Shown in pieces: positions 4,983 to 11,472 of a DNA stretch of 11,474 nt. The notes beneath the pieces were generated by a model. The model saw only the letters and a list, made by a program, of their open reading frames with translations. It was not told where the DNA came from and made no database searches. A program made the position numbers and the translations under genes. The DNA comes from CAIJZX01 sp043766165. Lineage in GTDB: Bacteria > Patescibacteriota > Patescibacteriia > SBBC01 > CAIJZX01. Position 1 is the first letter of the stretch. Each line of letters opens with the position of its first letter. The stretch spans positions 1 through 11,474 of the forward strand of contig JAYUIJ010000032.1 of assembly GCA_043766165.1 (NCBI GenBank), written 5' to 3'.

Positions 4983-5942
4983 CTACTTAACCACGTTCAC
5001 GGTCACCGACTTCTCAACGATGAATCCGGTAAAGTCACGTTGGGCTTTAAACTTCAAGACATATGGTCCTGGCTTTGCGGCGGCCGTGACTTCGGCCGAC
5101 ATGGTAATGGTTTTTGTTTCGTTAATACCAAACGTGGCCGTTGCGCCAGGCATCAGGACAGGCGGGAAAAAACCAGCTGGCACCGTCGGTGTAAAGGTGT
5201 AATTGTTGACGCAGTTACCACGAATATTATTTTTTACTGTCGCAGTTAAGGTAACCGTTTGCTCGGGATGAACATCGGCGGTTGGTCCGGTAAGTGTCAC
5301 ATCTGGATAGCCAAGGTAATAACAACTACGCACCCAGGTCGTCATCGTGTCAGACGCAGCAACCACCGTCCAATCATCTGTACGTGGTATCGCGGTATTT
5401 GGTATGAGAGCCTCAGCTACATACCGATACTCTCCACTTGGGTACATACCCAGATTAAAGTTAAAGGTGTACGGGGCCGTTCTTTGAACCTGAGTACTTG
5501 TGCCTTTCATATAATCAGGCAACTCATTTCCATACAATCGAATCCTAATCCCAGTTACAACGTGGTTCAGGTCAGTCAGTGCCGCGGTCACCGATGTATC
5601 ACCGTTACCTTGAGATCCTTCAAGTGGAGAAGTGATTTTAACCGAAACTGTCGGATCGAGAGCTATCACACTTGGAACAGGGGCTGGAGTAGCGGCGGTC
5701 AATGCTGGCGGTAATGCTTCATGAGTTAGGTCTACAGCCGCTGTTGATGTGTTTGTAGTTTTGCTATTGGTGTTCGTGCGCGTATTAGTGGCATTAGTAC
5801 TTTGACCTAGTGTATCGTCTTTTGATCCTGGAACAGCAACTAATAACATTGCGGCGGCGGCACCAAAAAGCAACGTCACCGATATACCTACTGCCTGCGA
5901 GATACGAACTCCTGTTTTTTGTTCTGTTTGGATTAATCCCAT
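4983..5942 (-). CDS. Membrane-anchored surface protein with Ig-like and NEW3-like domains
   Basis: A 319-residue protein. A basic N-terminus is followed by one hydrophobic anchor (about residues 17-38), then a Thr/Asn/Ser-rich linker (46-70; TNATNTRTNTNSKTTNTST) and a Pro/Ala stretch to about 95, as in wall-spanning stalks. Residues about 97-205 look like an Ig-type beta sandwich (VSVKITSPLEGS opening, a pattern common in Big-type domains). Residues about 214-319 resemble the NEW3/NPCBM-associated beta domain of secreted glycosidases (VTLTATVKNN, TFTPTVPAGFF, MPGATATFGI, PGPYVLKFKA). Cys207 and Cys244 may bond. No catalytic motif is seen; a role in adhesion or as a scaffold on the outer face is inferred. 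It lies upstream of the chitosanase on the same strand, but a terminator lies between, so they are not clearly one operon. Confidence 0.75.
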   Translation of the reverse strand: MGLIQTEQKTGVRISQAVGISVTLLFGAAAAMLLVAVPGSKDDTLGQSTNATNTRTNTNSKTTNTSTAAVDLTHEALPPALTAATPAPVPSVIALDPTVSVKITSPLEGSQGNGDTSVTAALTDLNHVVTGIRIRLYGNELPDYMKGTSTQVQRTAPYTFNFNLGMYPSGEYRYVAEALIPNTAIPRTDDWTVVAASDTMTTWVRSCYYLGYPDVTLTGPTADVHPEQTVTLTATVKNNIRGNCVNNYTFTPTVPAGFFPPVLMPGATATFGINETKTITMSAEVTAAAKPGPYVLKFKAQRDFTGFIVEKSVTVNVVK

Positions 5943-5977
5943 ACTACTGTGGATAGTTGTTGATGATATGCCAATTC

Positions 5978-5986
5978 ATCATACCA
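5978..5986 (-). promoter_or_regulatory. Extended -10 promoter for the Ig-like protein gene
   Basis: TGG-TATGAT read on the - strand (TGn element at 5986-5984, -10 at 5983-5978), with no good -35. It gives a leader of about 30 bases before ATG 5942. Confidence 0.45.
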
Positions 5987-6007
5987 TAGATACAGAAGAT
6001 GTTTGGT

Positions 6008-6114
6008 ACACCCAGCACCACTTTTGAAACGTCGCATATACCCCAACTAAGATATGTACTACCAAGACGCTTGAAACTTCACTCCCTATTGTACTCAAAA
6101 GTGGTGCTGGGTAT
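6008..6114. repeat. 107-bp element with inverted ends (MITE-like or paired operator)
   Basis: CCCAGCACCACTTTTGA (6011-6027) and TCAAAAGTGGTGCTGGG (6095-6111) are perfect 17-bp inverted repeats. The match extends outward with one mismatch to TACACCC on the left and GGGTATA on the right, so both ends are flanked by TA. The 67-base interior has no coding potential that I can see. The size, the terminal inverted repeats and the TA at the edges suit a miniature transposable element inserted at TA. Alternatively the arms are two repressor sites in a divergent promoter region. Confidence 0.7.
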
Positions 6115-6117
6115 ACT
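6089..6117 (+). promoter_or_regulatory. Promoter for the 6126 gene, spacer made of the repeat arm
   Basis: TTGTAC (6089-6094), exactly 17 bases, TATACT (6112-6117), then 8 bases to ATG 6126. The 17-base spacer (6095-6111) is exactly the right arm of the inverted repeat. Confidence 0.6.
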
Positions 6118-6125
6118 TTCACGGT

Positions 6126-6755
6126 ATGTCCATACCGCTTTCTATCTACTCCAAAAAAACACAAGCCGTAATAAAAAAACTAAAAACTCCGCAGCAAGTA
6201 CAAATGTGGATTCATTCGTTGCGGTACAACAAAAATAAAACGATGCAGACGCTGGATAGCGTGGTCCGCACCAAGAAAGCTCACTGCCTCGAAGCAGCGC
6301 TCAGCGCGGTGGCGATTCTCGAATATCATGGATATGCTCCATTAATTTTGGACTTGGAATCAACCGATTATCTTGATCATACATTATTTCTGTACAAACA
6401 AAATAATCGGTATGGTTCGGTCGGGATGTCGCGTGACGTTGGCCTCTACGGACGAAAGCCGGTCTTCAAAACTATCCGCGCATTAGCCATGAGTTACGCC
6501 GCGCCGTATATCGATGAACACGCCTGTCTCAAAAGTTTTGGGGTGCTGGATCTGCGAACCCTCAACAGTGACGCCTGGCGAAACTCCAAGAATAACGTTT
6601 GGTATGTTGAAGAAGCGCTCCGAAATATTCCACATCAGAAATTACATCTCCCGAAAACTTTTGTTAGTTCTTGGCGTCTGAAGTTTATAGAATGGAAAAA
6701 ACTTCACCCAGAAAAACAGCCGAACTATTTTGCACAAACACAAACGTGGATGTAA
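6126..6755 (+). CDS. Transglutaminase-like (papain-fold) protein, unknown substrate
   Basis: A 209-residue soluble protein. The core KKAHCLEAALSAVAILEYHG (residues 51-69) followed by LILDL (73-77) and DYLDHTLFLYK (81-91) matches a bacterial family with the transglutaminase-like/cysteine-protease fold, in which the Cys (54 here) starts a helix and a His (85, in the DH pair) lies on the next strand. The downstream YGRKPVFKTIRALAMSY (108-124) is also typical. The N-terminal TPQQVQMWIHSLRYN resembles the same family's usual lead-in. Enzyme activity and substrate are not known to me; many such proteins are annotated as hypothetical. Codon start at 6126 is set by the -10 box 8 bases upstream; no SD. 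No signal peptide, so it is cytoplasmic. Confidence 0.7.
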   Translation: MSIPLSIYSKKTQAVIKKLKTPQQVQMWIHSLRYNKNKTMQTLDSVVRTKKAHCLEAALSAVAILEYHGYAPLILDLESTDYLDHTLFLYKQNNRYGSVGMSRDVGLYGRKPVFKTIRALAMSYAAPYIDEHACLKSFGVLDLRTLNSDAWRNSKNNVWYVEEALRNIPHQKLHLPKTFVSSWRLKFIEWKKLHPEKQPNYFAQTQTWM

Positions 6756-6776
6756 AAAAATAGCTTTCCATTCGTA

Positions 6777-6805
6777 TTGACAGTCAAACAAGGGTAGAGT
6801 ACTAT
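6777..6805 (+). promoter_or_regulatory. Consensus promoter for the TPR gene, with a palindrome on the -35
   Basis: TTGACA (6777-6782), 17 bases, TACTAT (6800-6805). Start near 6812 gives a leader of about 55 bases. TTGAC-A-GTCAA (6777-6787) is a perfect palindrome over the -35 box and could be an operator. Confidence 0.75.
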
Positions 6806-6867
6806 CCCGCCCAGAGAAATTGTCCTTTTTACTACGCATTGTTCACTCACTCGGAAGGGGGTAGACC

Positions 6868-7590
6868 ATGTCGGAGTCATGGCAGCCAACATTGTCCGAA
6901 ATTGCACTGACCTTCGAAAAGTTAAGTGCACGAATGGAGTGCCAACCGGATCCTACAAACAGAGATCCCTATATTGAGCAGTCCCTACGTGATGCAATTT
7001 TCCACCTTGAGCTACAAATTCCTGGCTGGGAACCACCCTTCGACGCTGATGGCGCTCGGGCTATGCAAAGGGCAGCACACGTCACGCTGAGTCAGTACAA
7101 GGAACATCAAGCAATGGTTCAAGCGTTACGAGGCTTATCGTTCGCTCCGCACGATCCGGGACTCTACTACATTCTTGGGTCAGCCTACTTTCAAGCTGGA
7201 AGTGTCGAGCTCGCGCTGCGTATTTTCTGTCACACGCTCTGGATCAATCCAGGACATGCCGCCGCTCACGCCGATTTGGAATTGCTATCCGCTTTTCTCG
7301 ACGACTGTGACGATGATCCTGCCGAAAACGTCGTCACTTCGCTTAACCCTCTACGACGGGAAGAGTTACGACCCGGTTACATTGTCCAGCACATGGGGAC
7401 CGGTCAATGTGGCGTCTGTATACCGTCACAAAACAACCCTGATGAACTTTATCCATGCACTGAAAACATGGTCAGGGTTCAACCACTCAGTGGCCATAAA
7501 GTTTCAGCCACAAAGCGGCGAGGCGAAAAGAAGCAGCCGGCTACGATGACAGCTTGGCTCCTACAGGACATCATCCTGATCGACAGCTAA
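6868..7590 (+). CDS. TPR-containing protein, unknown function
   Basis: A 240-residue protein. Residues about 80-145 contain one to two tetratricopeptide-type helical hairpins (HDPGLYYILGSAYFQAGSVE, then ALRIFCHTLWINPGHAAAHA with the Ala/Gly/Asn-Pro spacing of TPR repeats), a module for protein-protein contact. The first 80 residues are helical without a known motif. The C-terminal 90 residues contain a CGVC pair (181-184) and a basic stretch (HKVSATKRRGEKK). No signal peptide. GGAAGGGGG (6853-6861) lies 6 bases before the ATG and serves as an SD, so unlike its neighbours this mRNA has a leader. It has its own strong promoter and terminator. Confidence 0.75.
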   Translation: MSESWQPTLSEIALTFEKLSARMECQPDPTNRDPYIEQSLRDAIFHLELQIPGWEPPFDADGARAMQRAAHVTLSQYKEHQAMVQALRGLSFAPHDPGLYYILGSAYFQAGSVELALRIFCHTLWINPGHAAAHADLELLSAFLDDCDDDPAENVVTSLNPLRREELRPGYIVQHMGTGQCGVCIPSQNNPDELYPCTENMVRVQPLSGHKVSATKRRGEKKQPATMTAWLLQDIILIDS

Positions 7591-7595
7591 CATTC

Positions 7596-7629
7596 AACGA
7601 ACCACTAACCCGGTTCGTTTTTTCTTTTT
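7596..7629 (+). terminator. Terminator of the TPR gene
   Basis: AACGAACC (7596-7603), loop ACTAACCC, GGTTCGTT (7612-7619), then a T-rich tract to 7629. This is a classic strong intrinsic terminator 5 bases after the stop codon. Confidence 0.92.
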
Positions 7630-7648
7630 GAGCAGATGGCGATCATGC

Positions 7649-7654
7649 TACACT
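7649..7654 (+). promoter_or_regulatory. -10 box for the methyltransferase gene, leaderless layout
   Basis: TACACT, 6 bases before ATG 7661, the same arrangement as at 1916. TTGAGC (7628-7633) is a possible -35 but the spacer would be only 15 bases; CACTAT (7651) with a 17-base spacer is the alternative reading. Confidence 0.5.
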
Positions 7655-7660
7655 ATACGC

Positions 7661-8209
7661 ATGATTATTTTTTGGCTCTTCATATTTCTCTTCGGCTGCA
7701 TCATCGCGGTTATTTTTAGTTTTAACGCTCTCATTAACACGCTTCGTTTTGGTTTACCGTTTGTCAGTACACCAAAATGGGCGATTGAGTGGCTGCGAGA
7801 TAATTATTCCTTAACAGAAAAAGATGTCGTTATTGAACTCGGTTGCGGTAGCGCGCCAATGCTTGCGGCTTGGGCAAAGAAATATCCGCAAACTAAATTC
7901 ATCGGTATTGAAATTCAATGGTGGCCATACCTTTTAGCTAAATGGCGAACAAGAAATTTTCCAAACGTAAACATCCAGCTCGGTGATTTTTTGAAACAAG
8001 ATTTATCCCAAGCCACGTTAATCTACGGATTTTTCATTACGGTCATGATGCCGAAAGTAGCAAAACTTCTGGAACAGCAACTCCACAACGGTATTCCGGT
8101 TATCTCTTTTGGTTTTGCCCTCCCCGGTTGGACCTCAGAACGCGAAATCACCAATCCAAAAACCGGCAAGGGTAGCCGGATTCGGATGTATCGGAGTTCT
8201 CAATCTTAG
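7661..8209 (+). CDS. Membrane-anchored class I SAM methyltransferase, FAM173/ATPSCKMT-like
   Basis: A 182-residue protein with an N-terminal hydrophobic helix (about residues 1-22) and a Rossmann-type methyltransferase core. Motif I is VVIELGCGSAP (56-66), the SAM-binding loop; the acidic residue ending strand 2 is Glu84 in FIGIEI; LGDFLKQDLSQATLIYGFF (107-125) and VISFGFALPGW (147-157) follow. This order, with STPKWAIEWL before motif I and a late LPGW, resembles the small membrane-bound lysine methyltransferases related to eukaryotic FAM173/ATPSCKMT; that subfamily assignment is from memory. The substrate is unknown, perhaps a membrane protein. ATG 7661 is chosen from the -10 box; an upstream TTG (7628) would lie within the terminator. 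Its stop overlaps the stop of the opposite pilin gene by 4 bases. Confidence 0.85.
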   Translation: MIIFWLFIFLFGCIIAVIFSFNALINTLRFGLPFVSTPKWAIEWLRDNYSLTEKDVVIELGCGSAPMLAAWAKKYPQTKFIGIEIQWWPYLLAKWRTRNFPNVNIQLGDFLKQDLSQATLIYGFFITVMMPKVAKLLEQQLHNGIPVISFGFALPGWTSEREITNPKTGKGSRIRMYRSSQS

Positions 8210-9102
8210 CCCATGTAGCAGTTACTACCACTTGGCGCCGTTTCTGCTCTTGTCTCAAACCATCCCATATTGATACAAGCCGGAGGTGGATCTACCGGAG
8301 TCGTTGTACGTGGAAGTTTAAAAATATTGCCTACACAATAATTATAATACGTTCCGTTTGGAAAGTTACCACCGGTACCGCCAGTAGTGTAGTCCATTTT
8401 TCCGCAATATAGGTACAGGCTGCCATTATACGGTGACGTTAATCCGTCTTGTCCACAAGTTAACACACCTCCTCCTAAAGTGCCACTCTGTGCAAGTGAA
8501 CTTGAGTGATAGGTTATACTGCCCCAAGTAGCGCCGGCCGGATTTCCATAAACAATAGGCTGCCGCTTTATTACGCCACCGATAACCCCTGATTGACTGA
8601 GCAGCGCATCAGCACCCGTTGCTTCAAGACTTGAAATGATTAAATAGTGCTGACTATTGTCATCCGGACTACTCACAATAACCGCGTAATTAGGTAATTG
8701 ATCGTGAGCTGGCGGAGTAAAAGCTTTCCACTGCGGGTCTTTTGGTAACGGGTAAAGATATGGCTTTAAAAATACTTGTAGCCCTGTCCAGCTATTATCA
8801 AAATTAGCCTGACACGAGGTATCAACCGTATTTGAAGCAGCAACACGGCATTGTGTGCAGTTACCCGGCAATGTCGGATAAGGGTATTTCCCATTGGCCA
8901 AGTAATATTTTTCCATGGCCGTCTGCAGGGATTTGACTTCTGAAATCCGCTCCGTATTCCGACTCTTTTCCTGAAACCCTTTTAATCGAACGCCACCAAT
9001 CGACGCTAAAATACCGATAACGGCAATGGTCACCAAGAGTTCGATTAAGGTGAAGCTGGGGCGAATGATGCCTAGCGACAGCTGTTGTTTTTTTGACTCC
9101 AT
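8206..9102 (-). CDS. Type IV prepilin or pseudopilin (first of a tandem pair)
   Basis: A 298-residue prepilin. Short basic leader MESKKQQLSLGIIRPS, then the class III signal FTLIELLVTIAVIGILASIG with Glu at +5 (Glu21), the residue required for assembly. The residue before the cleavage point is Ser (16), not the usual Gly. After the helix comes NTERISEVKSLQTAMEKYYLANGKYP, the usual pseudopilin alpha-spine, then an unusual large C-terminal domain of about 220 residues with paired cysteines. The start is ATG 9102 because TATACT (9118-9113) lies 10 bases upstream; the frame opens further up at 9132 without a reason to start there. It is paralogous to the next gene (DNSW.GL, PYL, P.DNSQHY). It should be processed by a prepilin peptidase and assembled into a pilus or secretion pseudopilus; no such partner genes lie in the window. 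Confidence 0.92.
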   Translation of the reverse strand: MESKKQQLSLGIIRPSFTLIELLVTIAVIGILASIGGVRLKGFQEKSRNTERISEVKSLQTAMEKYYLANGKYPYPTLPGNCTQCRVAASNTVDTSCQANFDNSWTGLQVFLKPYLYPLPKDPQWKAFTPPAHDQLPNYAVIVSSPDDNSQHYLIISSLEATGADALLSQSGVIGGVIKRQPIVYGNPAGATWGSITYHSSSLAQSGTLGGGVLTCGQDGLTSPYNGSLYLYCGKMDYTTGGTGGNFPNGTYYNYCVGNIFKLPRTTTPVDPPPACINMGWFETRAETAPSGSNCYMG

Positions 9103-9112
9103 ACGTACTTCA

Positions 9113-9118
9113 AGTATA
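9113..9118 (-). promoter_or_regulatory. -10 box for the first pilin gene
   Basis: TATACT read on the - strand, 10 bases before ATG 9102, so the mRNA leader would be about 3-4 bases. No good -35 at the normal distance. It gives this gene its own promoter in addition to possible read-through from the second pilin. Confidence 0.5.
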
Positions 9119-9149
9119 CCACAAAACAGCACATCAAACCCAATACAAC

Positions 9150-10046
9150 TTAGAGTTGATTACTGTTCCAGCAACTAGTAGTTGGATCTTGTAACTTTTG
9201 TTCAAACCAACCACGCTTATCGCAATTCCCTTGATCGACTGGCCAGCCCGTTGGCGACCAGTTTTGCCAAACAGGTTTTTTCCAGATATTTCCCAAGCAC
9301 AGTAAATAATATTTTGTTCCAGAAAAATCTCTAGTACCGCATGTTTGTCCGTCTAGAACTGTAGGAAAGTTCGTGCTATTAGAATAACAGGTCTGATTCA
9401 ACGTTGTCGGGGCCATGCTTGATGTCCCTTTGTTAGAATAAAAATGTATCCACGCGACATAGTTATAGCCGTAGGGGTTAGATTGCAACTTCACCGGACC
9501 AAGTATCGCATTCGTATCCGCGTATGTTTTATTGCTCCCAGCAGCCTCCAAGTTTGCCTGAATCATGTAGTGCTGGTGGTTATCTTCCGGTCCGCTCACA
9601 AAGACTCCCCACCCCCACTTACTGTTACCGCTTACAAGTGGATTTATTGGATCATTCGGCATCGGCCCATTGAGATATGGGCTCAAGTACGCCGCTAAAC
9701 CTGGCCATGAGTTATCATAGGTTATCTTGCAATCCGAATTTACGCTTGACCACGTACATACGTGTCCCGCATTGTCATTATCGCACGATGTGTTGTTGCA
9801 GCTGTAGACCCCCGTGTCCGAAGTGATACAACTTGAATCAAGCGTTGGGTGTGGATACCGCCCATTTGCCCTATAATATTTTTCCATGGCTCCTTGCAAG
9901 GCAGTAATAGAGGCCGCCCGCTGTGTATTGCGGGTCTTCTGTTGAAACGCGTTGACCTGCACCGTCCCAAACGACGACAAAATACCAATGATAGCAATGG
10001 TTACTAACAACTCAATGAGGGTGAAACTTTTGCGCTTGATAGTCAC
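9150..10046 (-). CDS. Type IV prepilin or pseudopilin (second of a tandem pair)
   Basis: A 298-residue prepilin with a very short leader MTIKRKS followed by FTLIELLVTIAIIGILSSFG; Glu12 is at the +5 position and again Ser, not Gly, precedes the cleavage site. The spine NTQRAASITALQGAMEKYYRANGRYPHPT and the later blocks YDNSWPGLAAYLSPYL and SGPEDNHQHYMIQANLEAAGS match the neighbour at equivalent places, so the two arose by tandem duplication. The C-terminal domain is Cys- and aromatic-rich. Start is GTG 10046. It is transcribed first, 47 bases ahead of the other pilin, whose own start lies downstream on the same strand. Both are probably minor or major pilins of the same fibre; which is major cannot be told. 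Confidence 0.92.
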   Translation of the reverse strand: MTIKRKSFTLIELLVTIAIIGILSSFGTVQVNAFQQKTRNTQRAASITALQGAMEKYYRANGRYPHPTLDSSCITSDTGVYSCNNTSCDNDNAGHVCTWSSVNSDCKITYDNSWPGLAAYLSPYLNGPMPNDPINPLVSGNSKWGWGVFVSGPEDNHQHYMIQANLEAAGSNKTYADTNAILGPVKLQSNPYGYNYVAWIHFYSNKGTSSMAPTTLNQTCYSNSTNFPTVLDGQTCGTRDFSGTKYYLLCLGNIWKKPVWQNWSPTGWPVDQGNCDKRGWFEQKLQDPTTSCWNSNQL

Positions 10047-10085
10047 TGTCGTCTATGAAACATGCTTATATTCTTTCATAGCCGT

Positions 10086-10115
10086 ATCATACCGCAGAGT
10101 TGGCTAGTCTATCAA
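10086..10115 (-). promoter_or_regulatory. Promoter of the pilin pair
   Basis: TTGATA (10115-10110), 18 bases, TATGAT (10091-10086), read on the - strand. Start near 10079 gives a leader of about 33 bases before GTG 10046. Confidence 0.55.
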
Positions 10116-10208
10116 CTCACCAGCACAAGAATGGGTCAGGATGTTTGAGCTGTTTTGCTTGAGGGAAAACCATGTTCAGCCCAGATACTACCTTTCGTTA
10201 CGGGGCGT
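10116..10208. other. Intergenic stretch between pilin promoter and insertion sequence
   Basis: No gene seen. AGATACTACCTTTCGTTACGG near 10181-10201 weakly resembles the outer repeat on the other side of the insertion sequence (11450-11472, reverse complement), so the element may reach further left than its clear inverted repeat. Confidence 0.35.
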
Positions 10209-10235
10209 GATAGATAATAAATACTGGTTACCGTA
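10209..10235 (+). repeat. Left inverted repeat of the insertion sequence
   Basis: GATAGATAATAAAT, then AC, then TGGTTACCGTA. A second GGGTTACCG occurs at 10252-10260, inside the end of the transposase gene. Confidence 0.75.
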
Positions 10236-10238
10236 ACT

Positions 10239-11405
10239 CTAGAAAGGTTTTGGGTTACCGCAGTCGCGTTGTGTCCTGAAGACACGTGCGGTGAGTGTAT
10301 CAACTTGTTGTTTGAGGAGCAATGGATTGAGCTGATCATGCTCTGCCCGGAGCTTCGCTTTCACGTTCTCAGGCACACTGCTGTGAGCCAGTACTCTCTG
10401 GTAGGGCGTGCGTGCCTGATCATATTTCTTCCGGTACCTCGATCCAATCCGGACCTTCTCCAGGCATTTCCGTGAAGGGACGAAGTGATTAAGGTACTGA
10501 TCAAGTACCTGGTACAGTTCATTCATCGCCGGAATCACCTCCCGGCAGTCAAGCCGGGTATACCCAAGGAACCGCCGGACAATATGTCCGTTCTTCTGTT
10601 CCACATAGGCGTTATCGTCTTTATGGTACGGCCGAGATCTGGTCAGCTGAACGCTCTGTTCATTGCACCACGCTTTGAGGTGCCAGTTAATAAACTCGCT
10701 TCCAGTATCCGGATGCGCTCCCTGCATCAGAAATGGCAGCGCTTCTTTGATGGCGGACAGGCTGTTTGTCGTTGCAATCTGCCCCTTGTTCCACTGGGCT
10801 CTCCGCTGTCCCCAGAGGGTGGCCACATCAGTCCAATTCACGGTAAAAGCCATGTTTCCTTCTAGTGACGAGCCACAGTGAACGACGGTATCTAGTTGGC
10901 CGAATCCGGGCGGCAGATCCTCCCACGGTCCGGTGAAGATGGGAATGATTTCTTTTAAGCGTGATGGCTTGGTGGAACTGATGCCTGATCGTCGGGTGCG
11001 AGCTTTCATGAACACATCTATCCAGTCTTTCACTGTCCCTTCACTCATGGCGAGGAGTTTGTTCGTTGGTTCATCCGGGTGCGTCCAGAGCTTATCTCGT
11101 TGTAAGGCCGTAACATATTCGGCAATGATTGGATGGACCAGTTCGCCGCAGAGTTCACTCGCCGCTTCCCATACCTCTTTCAAGGCAACGGTCACGTCAG
11201 GGGTGTACCAGAGCGGTCGGCCGCGCTTCTCTTCCCCTGAATACGGATGCAGTTGGAGCCGGCGGAATTTTCTCACTGCTGCCTTGCGGTGCATGGAGGT
11301 AACGAAGCAGACGTGGTTCAGAATCTTCCCACGATCGGCTTTGGTGGCTTTCAGATATCTCTTCAGGTGGTCTTGAAATACTTCGTTGTTGGTAGCCATA
11401 GTCAT
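10239..11405 (-). CDS. Transposase with integrase-type (rve) DDE catalytic core
   Basis: A 388-residue transposase that cuts and joins the element's ends. The N-terminal 150 residues look like DNA-binding helices (MHRKAAVRKFRRLQLHPY, GRPLWYTPDV, EGTVKDWIDVFM). The catalytic core shows Asp172 (GQLDTVVH), Asp233 (GAHPDTGSEFIN) and Glu269 (DDNAYVEQKNG), a D-D-35-E arrangement with the full NAYVEQKN signature of rve-type integrases. No frameshift or internal stop is seen, so it could be active. The start may be ATG 11405 or the ATG two codons later (11399); no SD precedes either. Related to the broad IS3/IS481-like DDE group by its core, but the N-terminus does not let me name the family. Confidence 0.92.
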   Translation of the reverse strand: MTMATNNEVFQDHLKRYLKATKADRGKILNHVCFVTSMHRKAAVRKFRRLQLHPYSGEEKRGRPLWYTPDVTVALKEVWEAASELCGELVHPIIAEYVTALQRDKLWTHPDEPTNKLLAMSEGTVKDWIDVFMKARTRRSGISSTKPSRLKEIIPIFTGPWEDLPPGFGQLDTVVHCGSSLEGNMAFTVNWTDVATLWGQRRAQWNKGQIATTNSLSAIKEALPFLMQGAHPDTGSEFINWHLKAWCNEQSVQLTRSRPYHKDDNAYVEQKNGHIVRRFLGYTRLDCREVIPAMNELYQVLDQYLNHFVPSRKCLEKVRIGSRYRKKYDQARTPYQRVLAHSSVPENVKAKLRAEHDQLNPLLLKQQVDTLTARVFRTQRDCGNPKPF

Positions 11406-11412
11406 AGGAGGC

Positions 11413-11437
11413 TACGGTAACCCATTTATTATCTATC
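11413..11437 (-). repeat. Right inverted repeat of the insertion sequence
   Basis: TACGGTAACC followed by CATTTATTATCTATC, inverted relative to the left end. Confidence 0.75.
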
Positions 11438-11449
11438 CGTGAGTGCCTT

Positions 11450-11472
11450 GGTAACCTTTATTTCTATCTAAG
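11450..11472 (-). repeat. Second, outer copy of the end motif
   Basis: GGTAACCTTTATTTCTATCTA repeats in the same direction the right-end motif GGTAACCCATTTATTATCTATC about 33 bases further out. It suggests either two transposase-binding sites per end or a leftover end of another copy. The window stops here. Confidence 0.5.

Larger units (their letters stand above)
10209..11437 (-). mobile_element. Insertion sequence with DDE transposase
   Basis: About 1.23 kb bounded by inverted repeats. The left end GATAGATAATAAAT (10209-10222) plus TGGTTACCGTA (10225-10235) matches the reverse complement of the right end 11413-11437 (TACGGTAACCCATTTATTATCTATC), with two extra bases on the left. CGT is present just outside both ends and might be a 3-bp target duplication, although this short match can be chance. 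The single gene inside fills the element and looks intact. A further repeat outside the right end (11450-11472) leaves the true boundary uncertain. I do not assign an IS family. Confidence 0.75.

Noticed and set aside
10485..10865. + strand reading frame of 126 codons
   Set aside because: It lies opposite the transposase gene, which has clear DDE motifs on the - strand.
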